Shown here piece after piece: positions 50,936-59,662 of a DNA stretch of 64,000 nt. The position numbers and the translations under genes were made by a program. Within the stretch, counting starts at the first letter, position 1, and the number at the start of each line of letters is the position of its first letter. Source of the DNA: Nocardia anocheti (lineage in GTDB: Bacteria; Actinomycetota; Actinomycetes; Mycobacteriales; Mycobacteriaceae); NCBI RefSeq assembly GCF_029675105.1, contig NZ_JAQQFV010000003.1:679757-743756 (forward strand), written 5' to 3'. The notes beneath the pieces were generated by a model. That model did no database searches. It was not told the origin of the DNA and worked only from the letters and a program-made list of their open reading frames with translations.

Positions 50936-52324
50936 GTGCGGCGCTCGCCTGCCGCGCTGCTGCGGGTGGACGCGCTCGGCGCCGAGGGCGCCTACCGCAG
51001 CCGCCACCTGCACACCGTCGAGGACGTCACCGGGCGCCCGGTCGCCGAATTGAGCCTGGTGCCTTGGATTTTCGCCCAGCGCGCCCTCCAGCGCCTGCGT
51101 CGCGCGGTCCCCCCGGAACCCGCGCGACGCGCGGCCCTGCTCGCCCAGGCCGGGGCGGTGTTCGCCGCAGGTGTCGTCGACGGCATCGACGCCGCCGCGC
51201 ACCAGCGCACGGTGGCCGAGGTCTCGGGGATCCCGCTGCCGGTCGTCCGAGAGGGGGTGCGGCAGGTGGGCGAGTACGCCGCGCTCGTCTGCGACAGTGT
51301 CGAGCAGGCTCGTCCCGTGGGCGCGCGGGCGAGCTGGCGCAGCGAGGACGCCGCCCACGGGTGCGGCGTGTGGACCCGGCGGGGCGAGGTGCTCGTGGTC
51401 AACGCCCCCGCCAACTCCCCCGCCGTGCACGCGGCGTGGCTCGACGCCCTGGCGCTGGGTTATCGCGTGGCGGTGCGGCCCTCCCAGCGCGAACCGCTCA
51501 CCGCGCACCGGCTGGTCGCCGCGCTGCGGCAGGTGGGCTACGGCGCCGACCAGGTCGTGCTGCTGCCCACCGATCACGACACCGCCGACCGGCTCGTGGC
51601 CGAGGCCGACCTCGCGCTGGTCTTCGGCGGCGCGGACGTCACCCGCAAGTACGGCGCGGGCACACTGGTCCTGCCGTTCGGGCCGGGTCGTTCCAAGATC
51701 CTGTTCACCGAGGGCGTCGACCCGCTGCGGCACCTCGACACCGTGGTCGAGTCCATCGCGGGCCATGCCGGAACCGGGTGTGTCAATGCCACCGCGGTCT
51801 TCGTCGAGGGTGATCCGGCGCCGGTCGCCGACGCGATCGCGGCGCGACTGCGCGCGCTGCCCTCGCTGCCCCCGGCCGACGAGCACGCCGCACTACCGGT
51901 GCACCGGATCGACAGCGCTCGCGCGATCGCCGTGTATCTGCGCTCGGCGGCGGCCGATGCCACGGCCATCCTGGGCGCCGACACCGTCGTGGACGATCTC
52001 GGCGACGGGTCCGCGGCGCTGCGGCCCGCGGTGTTCCTGCTGGACCGTCCCGACGCGCCGCAGGCCCGGATCGAACTGGGCTTTCCCTGCGTGTGGGTGG
52101 CGCCGTGGCGGCGCGGCCGCGACCCGGTCGCGGTGCTGCGGGAGACATTGTCGCTCACCGTCTTCACCGAGGACACCGCGCTCGTCGACGCGCTGGTCGC
52201 CGAGCCGAGCATCCACAAGGTCCATCTCGGTGACCGACCGACCACCTGGACCCGGCCCGGTCTGCCGCACGAAGGCTATCTCGCCGAGTTCCTGATGCGC
52301 ACGAAGGCGGTCGTCGTCGGCTGA
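50936..52324 (+). CDS. EhpG/LuxC-like aldehyde dehydrogenase (acyl reductase)
   Basis: 462 aa. Aldehyde-dehydrogenase superfamily, acyl-reductase branch. NAPANSPAVHAAWLDALALG and YRVAVRPSQREPLTAHRLV shape the cofactor site, and ADLALVFGGADVTRKYG is the glycine-rich turn. The catalytic cysteine is in GHAGTGCVNATAVFVEG. Together with the EhpF-like gene just upstream it forms an acid-to-aldehyde reduction pair, as in griseoluteic-acid phenazine pathways. GTG 50936 follows the previous stop by one base, so they are coupled. The aldehyde would feed the aminotransferase at 55082. Confidence 0.82.
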   Translation: MRRSPAALLRVDALGAEGAYRSRHLHTVEDVTGRPVAELSLVPWIFAQRALQRLRRAVPPEPARRAALLAQAGAVFAAGVVDGIDAAAHQRTVAEVSGIPLPVVREGVRQVGEYAALVCDSVEQARPVGARASWRSEDAAHGCGVWTRRGEVLVVNAPANSPAVHAAWLDALALGYRVAVRPSQREPLTAHRLVAALRQVGYGADQVVLLPTDHDTADRLVAEADLALVFGGADVTRKYGAGTLVLPFGPGRSKILFTEGVDPLRHLDTVVESIAGHAGTGCVNATAVFVEGDPAPVADAIAARLRALPSLPPADEHAALPVHRIDSARAIAVYLRSAAADATAILGADTVVDDLGDGSAALRPAVFLLDRPDAPQARIELGFPCVWVAPWRRGRDPVAVLRETLSLTVFTEDTALVDALVAEPSIHKVHLGDRPTTWTRPGLPHEGYLAEFLMRTKAVVVG

Positions 52325-52365
52325 GGCCGCGCGACCGCTTCCCACGACACTTGCGAGGAATCAGT

Positions 52366-53994
52366 TTGTCCACGACAGATACCCAGGTTCTGGTGGTCGG
52401 TTTAAGCCTCACCGGAGCCACGGCGGCGGTCCTGCTGCGCGATCACGGCATCCGCGTCCATGCCGTCGAACAGCGGACCTCCGTGTTCCCCTGGCCGCGC
52501 ACCAGGATCATCCTCGGCAGACCGATGGAGATCTTCCGCACCGTCGGCCTGGAGGCGGCCATCCGCGCGAAACCCTCGCTCTTCGCCCGGTTCCCGGAGA
52601 TGGCCGTGGCGGAGACGATCGCCGGGTCGGAATGGCTGCGCGGCGAGATCGAAGGGCTCGACGAGGCCGAGCGGTACAGTCCGGCGCCGTGGGCGCCGAT
52701 CGACCAGCACCACCTCGAGCCGCTGCTGCGCGAGCGCGCCGTCCGAGCGGGTACCAGCGTCGATTACGGGGTCCGGCTGGTCGGGCTCGTCGAGGACGAC
52801 GACGCGGTGACCGCCACGGTCCTCGACACCGAGACCCGCGGGCAGCGCGCGATCCGGGCGGACTACGTCCTCGCCGCCGACGGCGCCAACAGCACCGTGC
52901 GCGAGCTGCTCGGTATCGGTATGCGCGGACTCGGGGTGATCGGCCGGTACGTCAATATCGTGTGGGAGGCCGATCTCTCGCAGGCGCTGCGCGACCGCCC
53001 GGTCGGCGTGTGGTTCCTCGACCACCCCCGCCCGGCGTCGGTGGTGATGCCCCAGGATCGGCCCGGCCGCTGGATTCTGATGGTCCCGCACGATCCGGCC
53101 ACCGGCGAGACCCTCGCCGACTTCACCGAGCCGTACTGTCGCGAGCTGGTGCGGGCGGCGATCGGGCTGCCCGACCTCCCGGTCGAGCTCGTCTCCTTCG
53201 CCGACGAGCTCGGCACCGTCGCCCGTCCGTGGGACGTGGGTTCCTGTGTGGCCGAACGCTTCCGGCACGGCCGCACGTTCCTGGCCGGTGACGCGGCGCA
53301 TCTGATGCCCCCGGTCGGGGCGTTCGGCGCCAATCTGGGCATCCAGGACGTGCACAATCTCGCCTGGAAACTGGCCGCGGTGCTGCGCGGTCAGGCGGGT
53401 CCGGCGCTGTTGGACAGCTATGCGCCCGAACGTATCCCGGTGGCTGAGGCCACGGTGGACACCGCGACGAACCATCTGCGCGACCGTGGCCGGGCCGGGG
53501 GCCGGGGCGCCACCACCGAGGGCAATCTCGCGGTGCTGTTCGGACATCGCTACCGCTCCGGCGCGGTGCTGGCCGAGGACGACGCGAGTGCCACCGATCT
53601 GCTACACCCGGCCGAGCTGAGCGGCGAACCGGGCACCCGGGCACCGCACATGACGCTCCTCCAGGCCGACCGCGCGGTGTCGACCATCGACCTGTACGCC
53701 CGCCGGTTCGTGCTGGTCGCGGGACCACGGGGACAGGAGTGGGTGGCGGCGGCGGACCGCGTCGGCGCGGAGCTCGAGGTACCGCTCACCACGCACCGCA
53801 TCGGCGACGATCTGCGCGATCCGGCCGACTCGTGGACGGCCACGCACCGGGTCGGTGCGGACGGGGCGGTGTTGGTGCGCCCCGACGGCTTCGTCTGCTG
53901 GCGTGCCACCGAAGCCGCCGCCGACCCGGAGAAGGTGCTGACCGAGGCGCTCACGCGGGTGCTGAGCCGGGACGTCGGCGCCGAACCGCGCTGA
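52366..53994 (+). CDS. Class A FAD aromatic hydroxylase (PheA/TfdB type)
   Basis: 542 aa. GxGxxG-like FAD loop VLVVGLSLTGATAAVLLRDHG, the central YVLAADGANSTVRELLGI (DG motif), and RTFLAGDAAHLMPPVGAFGAN with NLAWKLAAVLRG. A thioredoxin-like C-terminal domain with REGLDLYARRF-like DLYARRFVLVAG completes the layout. It needs NAD(P)H and O2 itself. TTG 52366 is chosen because GAGGA is 6 bases upstream; another TTG at 52351 is less likely. It would hydroxylate the pyridine ring of the product, giving an OH for methylation. Followed by a perfect terminator. Confidence 0.87.
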   Translation: MSTTDTQVLVVGLSLTGATAAVLLRDHGIRVHAVEQRTSVFPWPRTRIILGRPMEIFRTVGLEAAIRAKPSLFARFPEMAVAETIAGSEWLRGEIEGLDEAERYSPAPWAPIDQHHLEPLLRERAVRAGTSVDYGVRLVGLVEDDDAVTATVLDTETRGQRAIRADYVLAADGANSTVRELLGIGMRGLGVIGRYVNIVWEADLSQALRDRPVGVWFLDHPRPASVVMPQDRPGRWILMVPHDPATGETLADFTEPYCRELVRAAIGLPDLPVELVSFADELGTVARPWDVGSCVAERFRHGRTFLAGDAAHLMPPVGAFGANLGIQDVHNLAWKLAAVLRGQAGPALLDSYAPERIPVAEATVDTATNHLRDRGRAGGRGATTEGNLAVLFGHRYRSGAVLAEDDASATDLLHPAELSGEPGTRAPHMTLLQADRAVSTIDLYARRFVLVAGPRGQEWVAAADRVGAELEVPLTTHRIGDDLRDPADSWTATHRVGADGAVLVRPDGFVCWRATEAAADPEKVLTEALTRVLSRDVGAEPR

Positions 53995-54006
53995 ACGGCA
54001 CGAAGA

Positions 54007-54040
54007 ACGGGCCCCGCTCCCGGAGAGGAGCGGGGCCCGT
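54007..54040. terminator. Bidirectional hairpin terminator
   Basis: ACGGGCCCCGCTCC and GGAGCGGGGCCCGT form a perfect 14-bp stem with a 6-base loop between convergent hydroxylase and methyltransferase genes. Confidence 0.75.
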
Positions 54041-54056
54041 CGCCGGTTGATCGACG

Positions 54057-55085
54057 CTATCCGGGAACCGAGGCGTCGATCATGTGCAGATCGGCGTCGA
54101 CCGGACGGACCTCGCTCACGATCAGTCCCCCGCGTTCGACGATGCTCAGCAGTCCCGGCAGGGTGTGTTTCCGGCCGCCGATGACCAGCAGCATCCGCAG
54201 GTCCAGGGCGGTCGCGAGCGGCCGGGTCGGCCCGTCGTCGATCAGGTTCTCGACGATGACGACCCTGGCCCCCGGCGGGGCCGCCCGCACCACATTGCGC
54301 ACGATCCGCACGGCATTGTCGTCGTCCATGCCGAGGATGTTCTTCAGCAGGTACAACTCGGCGCGGGCGGGCACCTCGCGCAGGCAGTCGCACGGCGTCA
54401 GGCGCACCCGCTCGGCCAGATCGCCGCCGGGATGGAATCGTTCGCCCGCGTCGGCCACGACGTGGGGCAAGTCGAGCAGGTAGCCGGTCGCCGCGGGGCA
54501 GCGCTCCAGCAGCGCGGCCAGCACGGTGCCCTGTCCGGCACCGACATCGGCGATGGCGGTGATGGTCTCCGACGCGAGCGTCTCGGCGACGGCGCGCGCT
54601 GCCGATCGGCTCTGCTGGGTCATCGCGCGGTCGAAGACCTGGGCCGAGTCCGGCCACGCTTCGGGCAGGTGCTCGTAGAACCGGCGGCCGTGCACCCCGG
54701 TGAAGATCTCGGTGCCGGTGCGGACCGCGGTGTCCAGGTGCCCCCACAGCGACCACGTCCACGGCTCGGTGCACCACAGCACCAGATCGGCGAGACAGTC
54801 CGGCGAATCCCGCCGCAGCAGCAGGGATTCGGGGGTGTGGCGGTAGCCGCCCGCGTCGTCCTCGGCGAACACCCCGTGGCTGGTGAGCAAGCGCAGTAGG
54901 CGGTGCAGTGCCGTGGCGTCGACGTCGAGCGTCACGGCCAGCTCGGCCGGGGTCGCGGCGCGGTCACCGACGGCCTCGGGTAGTCCCAGGGTCACCGCCG
55001 CCCGTAGGGCCGCCGCGCACGCGGTGCTCAGGGCGTGCGCGGTCAGCTGTGCGGCCAGCGACGGTGCCGCGCTCCGGTCGGTCAT
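54057..55085 (-). CDS. SAM-dependent O-methyltransferase (ASMT/AcsOMT-like)
   Basis: 342 aa. N-terminal dimerisation/winged-helix domain (LGLPEAVGDRAATPAELA, ALHRLLRLLTSHGVF) and a Rossmann SAM domain with IADVGAGQGTVLAALLERCP, LPHVV, and the VPARAELYLLKNILGMDDDNAVRIV catalytic region. Here the usual catalytic His of the H-x-W/D motif in this position is replaced by Asn (LKNILGMDD). Methylates an aromatic hydroxyl in the cytosol, plausibly the pyridine 4-OH as in caerulomycin. ATG 55085 overlaps the aminotransferase stop. It is the only methyltransferase in the cluster. Confidence 0.87.
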   Translation of the reverse strand: MTDRSAAPSLAAQLTAHALSTACAAALRAAVTLGLPEAVGDRAATPAELAVTLDVDATALHRLLRLLTSHGVFAEDDAGGYRHTPESLLLRRDSPDCLADLVLWCTEPWTWSLWGHLDTAVRTGTEIFTGVHGRRFYEHLPEAWPDSAQVFDRAMTQQSRSAARAVAETLASETITAIADVGAGQGTVLAALLERCPAATGYLLDLPHVVADAGERFHPGGDLAERVRLTPCDCLREVPARAELYLLKNILGMDDDNAVRIVRNVVRAAPPGARVVIVENLIDDGPTRPLATALDLRMLLVIGGRKHTLPGLLSIVERGGLIVSEVRPVDADLHMIDASVPG

Positions 55086-56674
55086 CCCCGGGCGCCTTCC
55101 GGTGTCGCGGATGGCGCGAGCCGCGCGCCGTCCTCTTCGCGCAGCAGCGCGCACACCTCGCGCAGCGCGACCTCCGTGCGCATGATCTCCTCGTCGGTCA
55201 GATAGATCGAGGGCTCGAAACGCACAGAATTGCCCGCGGGCCCCAGCGGCAGGACCCGGATGTGGTGCTCGCGCAGGATGTATCCGGCCAGCACGTAGCC
55301 GAGCATGCCGGTGCGGGCGTACTCACCGATCGCGCCCGCCGAGGACGTCCGATCCGTGAACTCCAGCGCCGACATGAGTCCGAGGCCGTTCACCTCGGCG
55401 ACGATGTCGGGGAAATCCGCTCGGACGGTGGCGAGCATGTCCAGGAGCCGCTCGCCCCGCACGGCCGCCCGGCGGTAGGCCCGGCCGTCCTCGGCCTCCA
55501 ACATCTCGAGCACCTTCGTCCCGATCGCGACGGACAGTCCGTCCTTGGCGAAGGTCGAGGTGTGGATGACCTCGAAGGCGGGACGGAATCGGTCGCGCCG
55601 AACCAGCACCGCCGACATCTTGGTGATCCCGCCCCCGAGACTCTTGCCGACGGCGTAGTAGTCGCCCCGCAGACCGATATGCGAGCTCGCGAAGAACGCC
55701 CCCGTGCGGCCCGCGCCGCTGTGGATCTCGTCGACCACCAGCGGACAGCCCAGGGCATCGCACACCGCCCTGATCTCCCGCGCCGCGCTGGCGGGGACCG
55801 GACGCATCCCGTTCGCGCCCTGCACCGGCTCCACGAAGAACGCGCCGACCGACGGGAAGTCGCGCTCGATGACCGTCACCGCACCGTCGACGACCGTGAG
55901 GTCCGACAGCGTCGCGCGCAACCCGTCGACCGCCGCCTCGATGGCGCCCGGCCGGTCCATGGGCAGGAACCGCGTCGAGGACGCCAGGGCGGTGAACGGG
56001 CTGCGCCACTGCGGATTCTGGGTCAGCTGGATGCTCGCGACCAGTTTCCCGTGGAAGGCGTTCTCCAGCGCCAGATACACCGGTCCTCCGGCGACGAGTG
56101 CCGCGTTGCGCTGTTCGACCTCGGCGACGAGGCTCTCGAACGCCGTCGCGCTGTCGGTATCCTCGTGCCCCGCCGACGGAGCGATGACAGCTCGACCGGC
56201 CCGCACCGCCTCGCGCGCCTCGGCGATGTGCTGTCCGATCTCCTCGGTGAGCGCCGCGATCCGGTCCCGGCGTTCCAGTTCCGCGTGCTTGAGACAGATC
56301 TCCACCGCCTCGGCGCCGCTGTTGCCGAACACCGTCGCGAACGGCTCCTCGATGCCGGTCTCGCGTCGCAGGATCGTGTTGAGCGCCGCGGCCAGCCCGT
56401 TCACCCGTGGCTGCACCGACAATTGCGCCAGCACGGGAATGCGGTCGTCCAGACAATTCTTCGCGTATTCGATGATTTCCGGTTCGTTGTGCCCGAATAT
56501 CAGCGCACCGAATCCACCGATATGGTCGAGGACCGCCACCTCCTGGCCGCTCTCGTCGGTGAAATAGAGCGTATTCCCCACCGCCCGGCGGTATTCGACC
56601 GCCAGACCGACGCTCGACAGCCAGTCGTTCAGCAGATCGTCCGCGAAAACTACCTCGTCCACCGGTCGGCTCAC
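55082..56674 (-). CDS. Large class III aminotransferase (CrmG-like)
   Basis: 530 aa, about 80-100 longer than ordinary class III enzymes because of a helical insertion after ICLKHAELERRDRIAALTE. PLP features: FGNSGAEAVEI for the phosphate, VDEIHSGAGRTG with the Asp that binds the ring nitrogen, and AVGKSLGGGITK with the Schiff-base lysine. CrmG of caerulomycin is a large class III enzyme converting the bipyridine aldehyde to the amine; size and context match. GTG 56674 is chosen with AAAGAGG 6 bases upstream. Coupled to the methyltransferase by ATGA overlap. Confidence 0.87.
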   Translation of the reverse strand: MSRPVDEVVFADDLLNDWLSSVGLAVEYRRAVGNTLYFTDESGQEVAVLDHIGGFGALIFGHNEPEIIEYAKNCLDDRIPVLAQLSVQPRVNGLAAALNTILRRETGIEEPFATVFGNSGAEAVEICLKHAELERRDRIAALTEEIGQHIAEAREAVRAGRAVIAPSAGHEDTDSATAFESLVAEVEQRNAALVAGGPVYLALENAFHGKLVASIQLTQNPQWRSPFTALASSTRFLPMDRPGAIEAAVDGLRATLSDLTVVDGAVTVIERDFPSVGAFFVEPVQGANGMRPVPASAAREIRAVCDALGCPLVVDEIHSGAGRTGAFFASSHIGLRGDYYAVGKSLGGGITKMSAVLVRRDRFRPAFEVIHTSTFAKDGLSVAIGTKVLEMLEAEDGRAYRRAAVRGERLLDMLATVRADFPDIVAEVNGLGLMSALEFTDRTSSAGAIGEYARTGMLGYVLAGYILREHHIRVLPLGPAGNSVRFEPSIYLTDEEIMRTEVALREVCALLREEDGARLAPSATPEGARG

Positions 56675-56907
56675 CACACACCTCTTTCCGCGCACCACGA
56701 AACCCGCTGCGCTGCCGTGACTCTCGAATACACCCCTCGGCTGCACCGTACCGGCCGTGCGCACCACCGGGCAACGGGCTTAACTCCCCGATCCACCCTG
56801 TTCAGACTTTAGTTCGTGTTGTGTGCCGCGCACGTGACTGTCAGGCTGGGCGAGGGCACGCGCGCCGATATTTCCCGTTTCCGAACGACGCAGAGGACGA
56901 GCATCCG

Positions 56908-58458
56908 ATGAATCGCGACAATGGCGGCGACGGCACCGCACCGGCACCCGACGAGGGTCGTATCCGACCCGGCGACAATCGCTATGCGGATCTGTGCAGG
57001 GCTTACAACTATCGTTTCATCGCGCAGCCGGAGTATTTCCGGCTCCCGAAGTCCACCCGCGAGGTCGAGGACGCGGTCCAGCAGGCGGTGACCGCCGGAA
57101 AACGGTTGACGGTGCGGTCGGGCGGGCATTGCGGCGAGGATTTCGTCGCCGCGCCCGAGGTGGAGGTGATCATCGATCTGTCGCGGATGCGGCATGTGGG
57201 CTTCGACGCGCCGCGACGCGCGTTCGTCATCGAGTCGGGCGCCACGGTCGGCGAACTCGTCGACGAGCTGTTCCGTGGCTGGGGGGTGACGATTCCGTGC
57301 GGGTTCTGCACCGGTGTGGGCGCGGGCGGCCACCTCAGCGGCGGCGGTTACGGTCCCCTGTCGCGACAGTTGGGTCTCAGCGTCGACTATCTGCACGCCG
57401 TGGAGGTGGTGGTCGTCGACGCCGACAGGAGGGCCTCCACCGTGGTGGCCACCAGCGACGAGGACGACCCGCACCGGGACCTCTGGTGGGCGCACACCGG
57501 CGGTGGGGGCGGCAATTTCGGCATCGTCACCCGCTACTGGCTGCGTATCCCCGAAGCCGTGGGCACCGATCCGGCCACGCTGCTCCCCCGGCCGCCCGGT
57601 GCCCTGCACATCGCCCAACTCGCCTGGTCGTGGGACGAACTCGACGAGCCCGACTTCGTGCGGTTGGTCGGCAATTTCCTCGAATGGCAGGCGGCCAACA
57701 GCGCCCCCGACGCCGAGGACATCGACCTCTACGCCCTGCTCAACTGCATGCACCGCTCGGGCGGCGGGATCGCTCTGCACGCGCACCTACCCGAGAACGC
57801 GCCCGACGCGCACGCCCGCATGGATCGCTTCCTCGCCTACCTGCACCGGGGACTGCGCCTGGACCCGTCGGTGCGACGGCAGACCCTGCCGTGGCTGGCC
57901 GCGACCCGCTATCTGGCCGTCCCCGACACCGGACTGTCGGCGGTGGCCCTGCGGTGCAAGGTGAAATCGGCGGATCTGCGGGTACCGCACTCGCCCGAAC
58001 AACTCGCCGTCGCCTACCGGCATCTCACCCGCGACGGCTACCAGGGCTTCTATTCGGCGCTGGAATACATCGCCTACGGCGGACGGGTGAACACCGTGGC
58101 GCCCACCGCGACAGCCATTCCCCGTGGCGCGCTGCTCAAGACGTTCTACATGGTGCTGTGGAACGACGCCGCCGACGACGACACGCACCTGAGCTGGATT
58201 CGCGAGTTCTATCGCGAGATGCATTCGGGGACGGGTGGAGTCCCGGTACCGGGCGATACCACCACCGGCGCCTACATCAACTACGCCGATGTCGATCTGG
58301 CCGACCCGGCGTGGAACACCTCCGGCGTCGCCTGGCACGAGATCTACTACGGCCCGAACTATCGCCGCCTGCAGGAGGTCAAGGCGGCGTGGGATCCGCG
58401 TGATGTCTTCCGGCACACGCTGTCGATCACCGCGCCGGTGCCATCGATCCGTACCTGA
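56908..58458 (+). CDS. BBE-type FAD-linked oxidase with bicovalent flavin (CrmK-like)
   Basis: 516 aa. FAD_binding_4 domain with the two covalent sites: His in RSGGHCGEDF and Cys in IPCGFCTGVGAGGHLSGGGYG. C-terminal BBE segment with YYGPNYRRLQEVKAAWDP near the end. These oxidases convert alcohols to aldehydes with O2. CrmK oxidises the bipyridine alcohol to aldehyde, salvaging the shunt alcohol for amination; this gene fits that role and lies divergent from the aminotransferase. ATG 56908 has GAGGA upstream. Its 3' end overlaps the convergent flavoprotein gene by 32 bases. It has no export signal, unlike many BBE proteins. Confidence 0.88.
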   Translation: MNRDNGGDGTAPAPDEGRIRPGDNRYADLCRAYNYRFIAQPEYFRLPKSTREVEDAVQQAVTAGKRLTVRSGGHCGEDFVAAPEVEVIIDLSRMRHVGFDAPRRAFVIESGATVGELVDELFRGWGVTIPCGFCTGVGAGGHLSGGGYGPLSRQLGLSVDYLHAVEVVVVDADRRASTVVATSDEDDPHRDLWWAHTGGGGGNFGIVTRYWLRIPEAVGTDPATLLPRPPGALHIAQLAWSWDELDEPDFVRLVGNFLEWQAANSAPDAEDIDLYALLNCMHRSGGGIALHAHLPENAPDAHARMDRFLAYLHRGLRLDPSVRRQTLPWLAATRYLAVPDTGLSAVALRCKVKSADLRVPHSPEQLAVAYRHLTRDGYQGFYSALEYIAYGGRVNTVAPTATAIPRGALLKTFYMVLWNDAADDDTHLSWIREFYREMHSGTGGVPVPGDTTTGAYINYADVDLADPAWNTSGVAWHEIYYGPNYRRLQEVKAAWDPRDVFRHTLSITAPVPSIRT

Positions 58459-59629
58459 GGAAGAACTCGTCGGCGGCGAGCAGGCCGGAGTTCACCTGGA
58501 CGAAGTCCCGCATCGCGGCCGGATCGCCGGAGACGGTGTCGAGCAGGCGCAGGAAGTCCGGCTCCGGCGGTGCGAGGGTCGCCAGATCGGCGGTGAAGTC
58601 GTAGATCCGCAGAGCCCGCCGGTCGCGCAGTACCTGGTAGCCCGCCATCGCGGTGTCGAAGGGCCGCCGGTCGGTGAAGGTGTCGTCCAGGGCCTCGGCG
58701 CACCACTGGGCGGTGGCGAAGGCGTCGCTGATGCCCTGCGCGGTGATGAAATCCCTGGTGTACCCGGCGTCGCCGACCAGCGCCCAGCCGGGGCCGAAGG
58801 GCTTGCGGAAGAAGCCGGGCAGGGAGGTGCCGAGCAGGCGGGTCTCGGGGCGCGCGGCGCGCAGGCGTTCGGCGAAATGGGGTGCCTGCTCGAATCCGGC
58901 GAGGTAGTTGCCCTCGAGATCGGCTCGCCGGGCGTGCATTTCGGCGAAGGGCCACCCGGAGACGACCATGGTCAGCCCGTCGTGCGTCGGCGCCGCCGCG
59001 AAGCCGCGCCACGGGCGCGTGTACGCCTCGAAGACGCCATCCATCTCCAGACCGCTGTAATAGCGGTAGTAGCCGCACATCGCGCGCGGGCGCTCGTTGT
59101 AGCGGCGGGCCGACACCGCCGCCGCGACGGTGGACCGCTGCCCGTCCGCGCCGACGACCACCGTGGCGTGCTCGGTGACCTCGGGACCGGTGCGCGTCCG
59201 TCCCCGGACTCCGGTGACCCGGCCGTCGGCGTCGACGAGGATCGCCGCCACCGTGAAACCCGTGCGCACCTCGGCACCCGCCCGCGCGGCCGCCTCGACC
59301 AGCAGGTGATCGAGCACATGCCGACGCGGCGCGTAGGCCACCGGCTCGGCCTCCCGGCCGGGGGCGCCGGACACGATGTGGGTGCCGAAATCGTAGGAGT
59401 AGGTGTGGATCGGCGGGCAGCCCGACGCCACGACCCGCTCCAGCAGCCCCCAGCGTCGCAGCGCGGTTACCCCCGGCGGATGCAGCAGGTGGGTCGAGAG
59501 GGTGTCGCTCGGGAATTCGGCGCGATCGAGCAGCAGGACCCGATAACCCTTGCGTGCCAACAGCATCGCCATCGGCGAACCGGCACAGCGGGCCCCTACC
59601 ACGATGACATCGAAACCTACGCGGCCCAT
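58427..59629 (-). CDS. FAD-dependent oxidoreductase, geranylgeranyl-reductase-like, paralogue B
   Basis: 400 aa, same length and motif order as the product of 48372-49574: GFDVIVVGARCAGSPMAMLL, PSDTLSTHLLHPPGVTALRR, ARRYNERPRAMCGYYRYYSG and WALVGDAGYTRDF. The shared blocks are long and nearly identical, indicating duplication within the cluster. It lies 33 bases downstream of the ABC transporter pair on the same strand, so probably cotranscribed. One copy may form the oxime (CrmH role) and the other act earlier, but nothing in the sequence tells which. Confidence 0.82.
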   Translation of the reverse strand: MGRVGFDVIVVGARCAGSPMAMLLARKGYRVLLLDRAEFPSDTLSTHLLHPPGVTALRRWGLLERVVASGCPPIHTYSYDFGTHIVSGAPGREAEPVAYAPRRHVLDHLLVEAAARAGAEVRTGFTVAAILVDADGRVTGVRGRTRTGPEVTEHATVVVGADGQRSTVAAAVSARRYNERPRAMCGYYRYYSGLEMDGVFEAYTRPWRGFAAAPTHDGLTMVVSGWPFAEMHARRADLEGNYLAGFEQAPHFAERLRAARPETRLLGTSLPGFFRKPFGPGWALVGDAGYTRDFITAQGISDAFATAQWCAEALDDTFTDRRPFDTAMAGYQVLRDRRALRIYDFTADLATLAPPEPDFLRLLDTVSGDPAAMRDFVQVNSGLLAADEFFLRYGSMAPAR

Positions 59630-59662
59630 CTCCGTCTCCTTCCGCGTCGCCGATCGGCGCGC

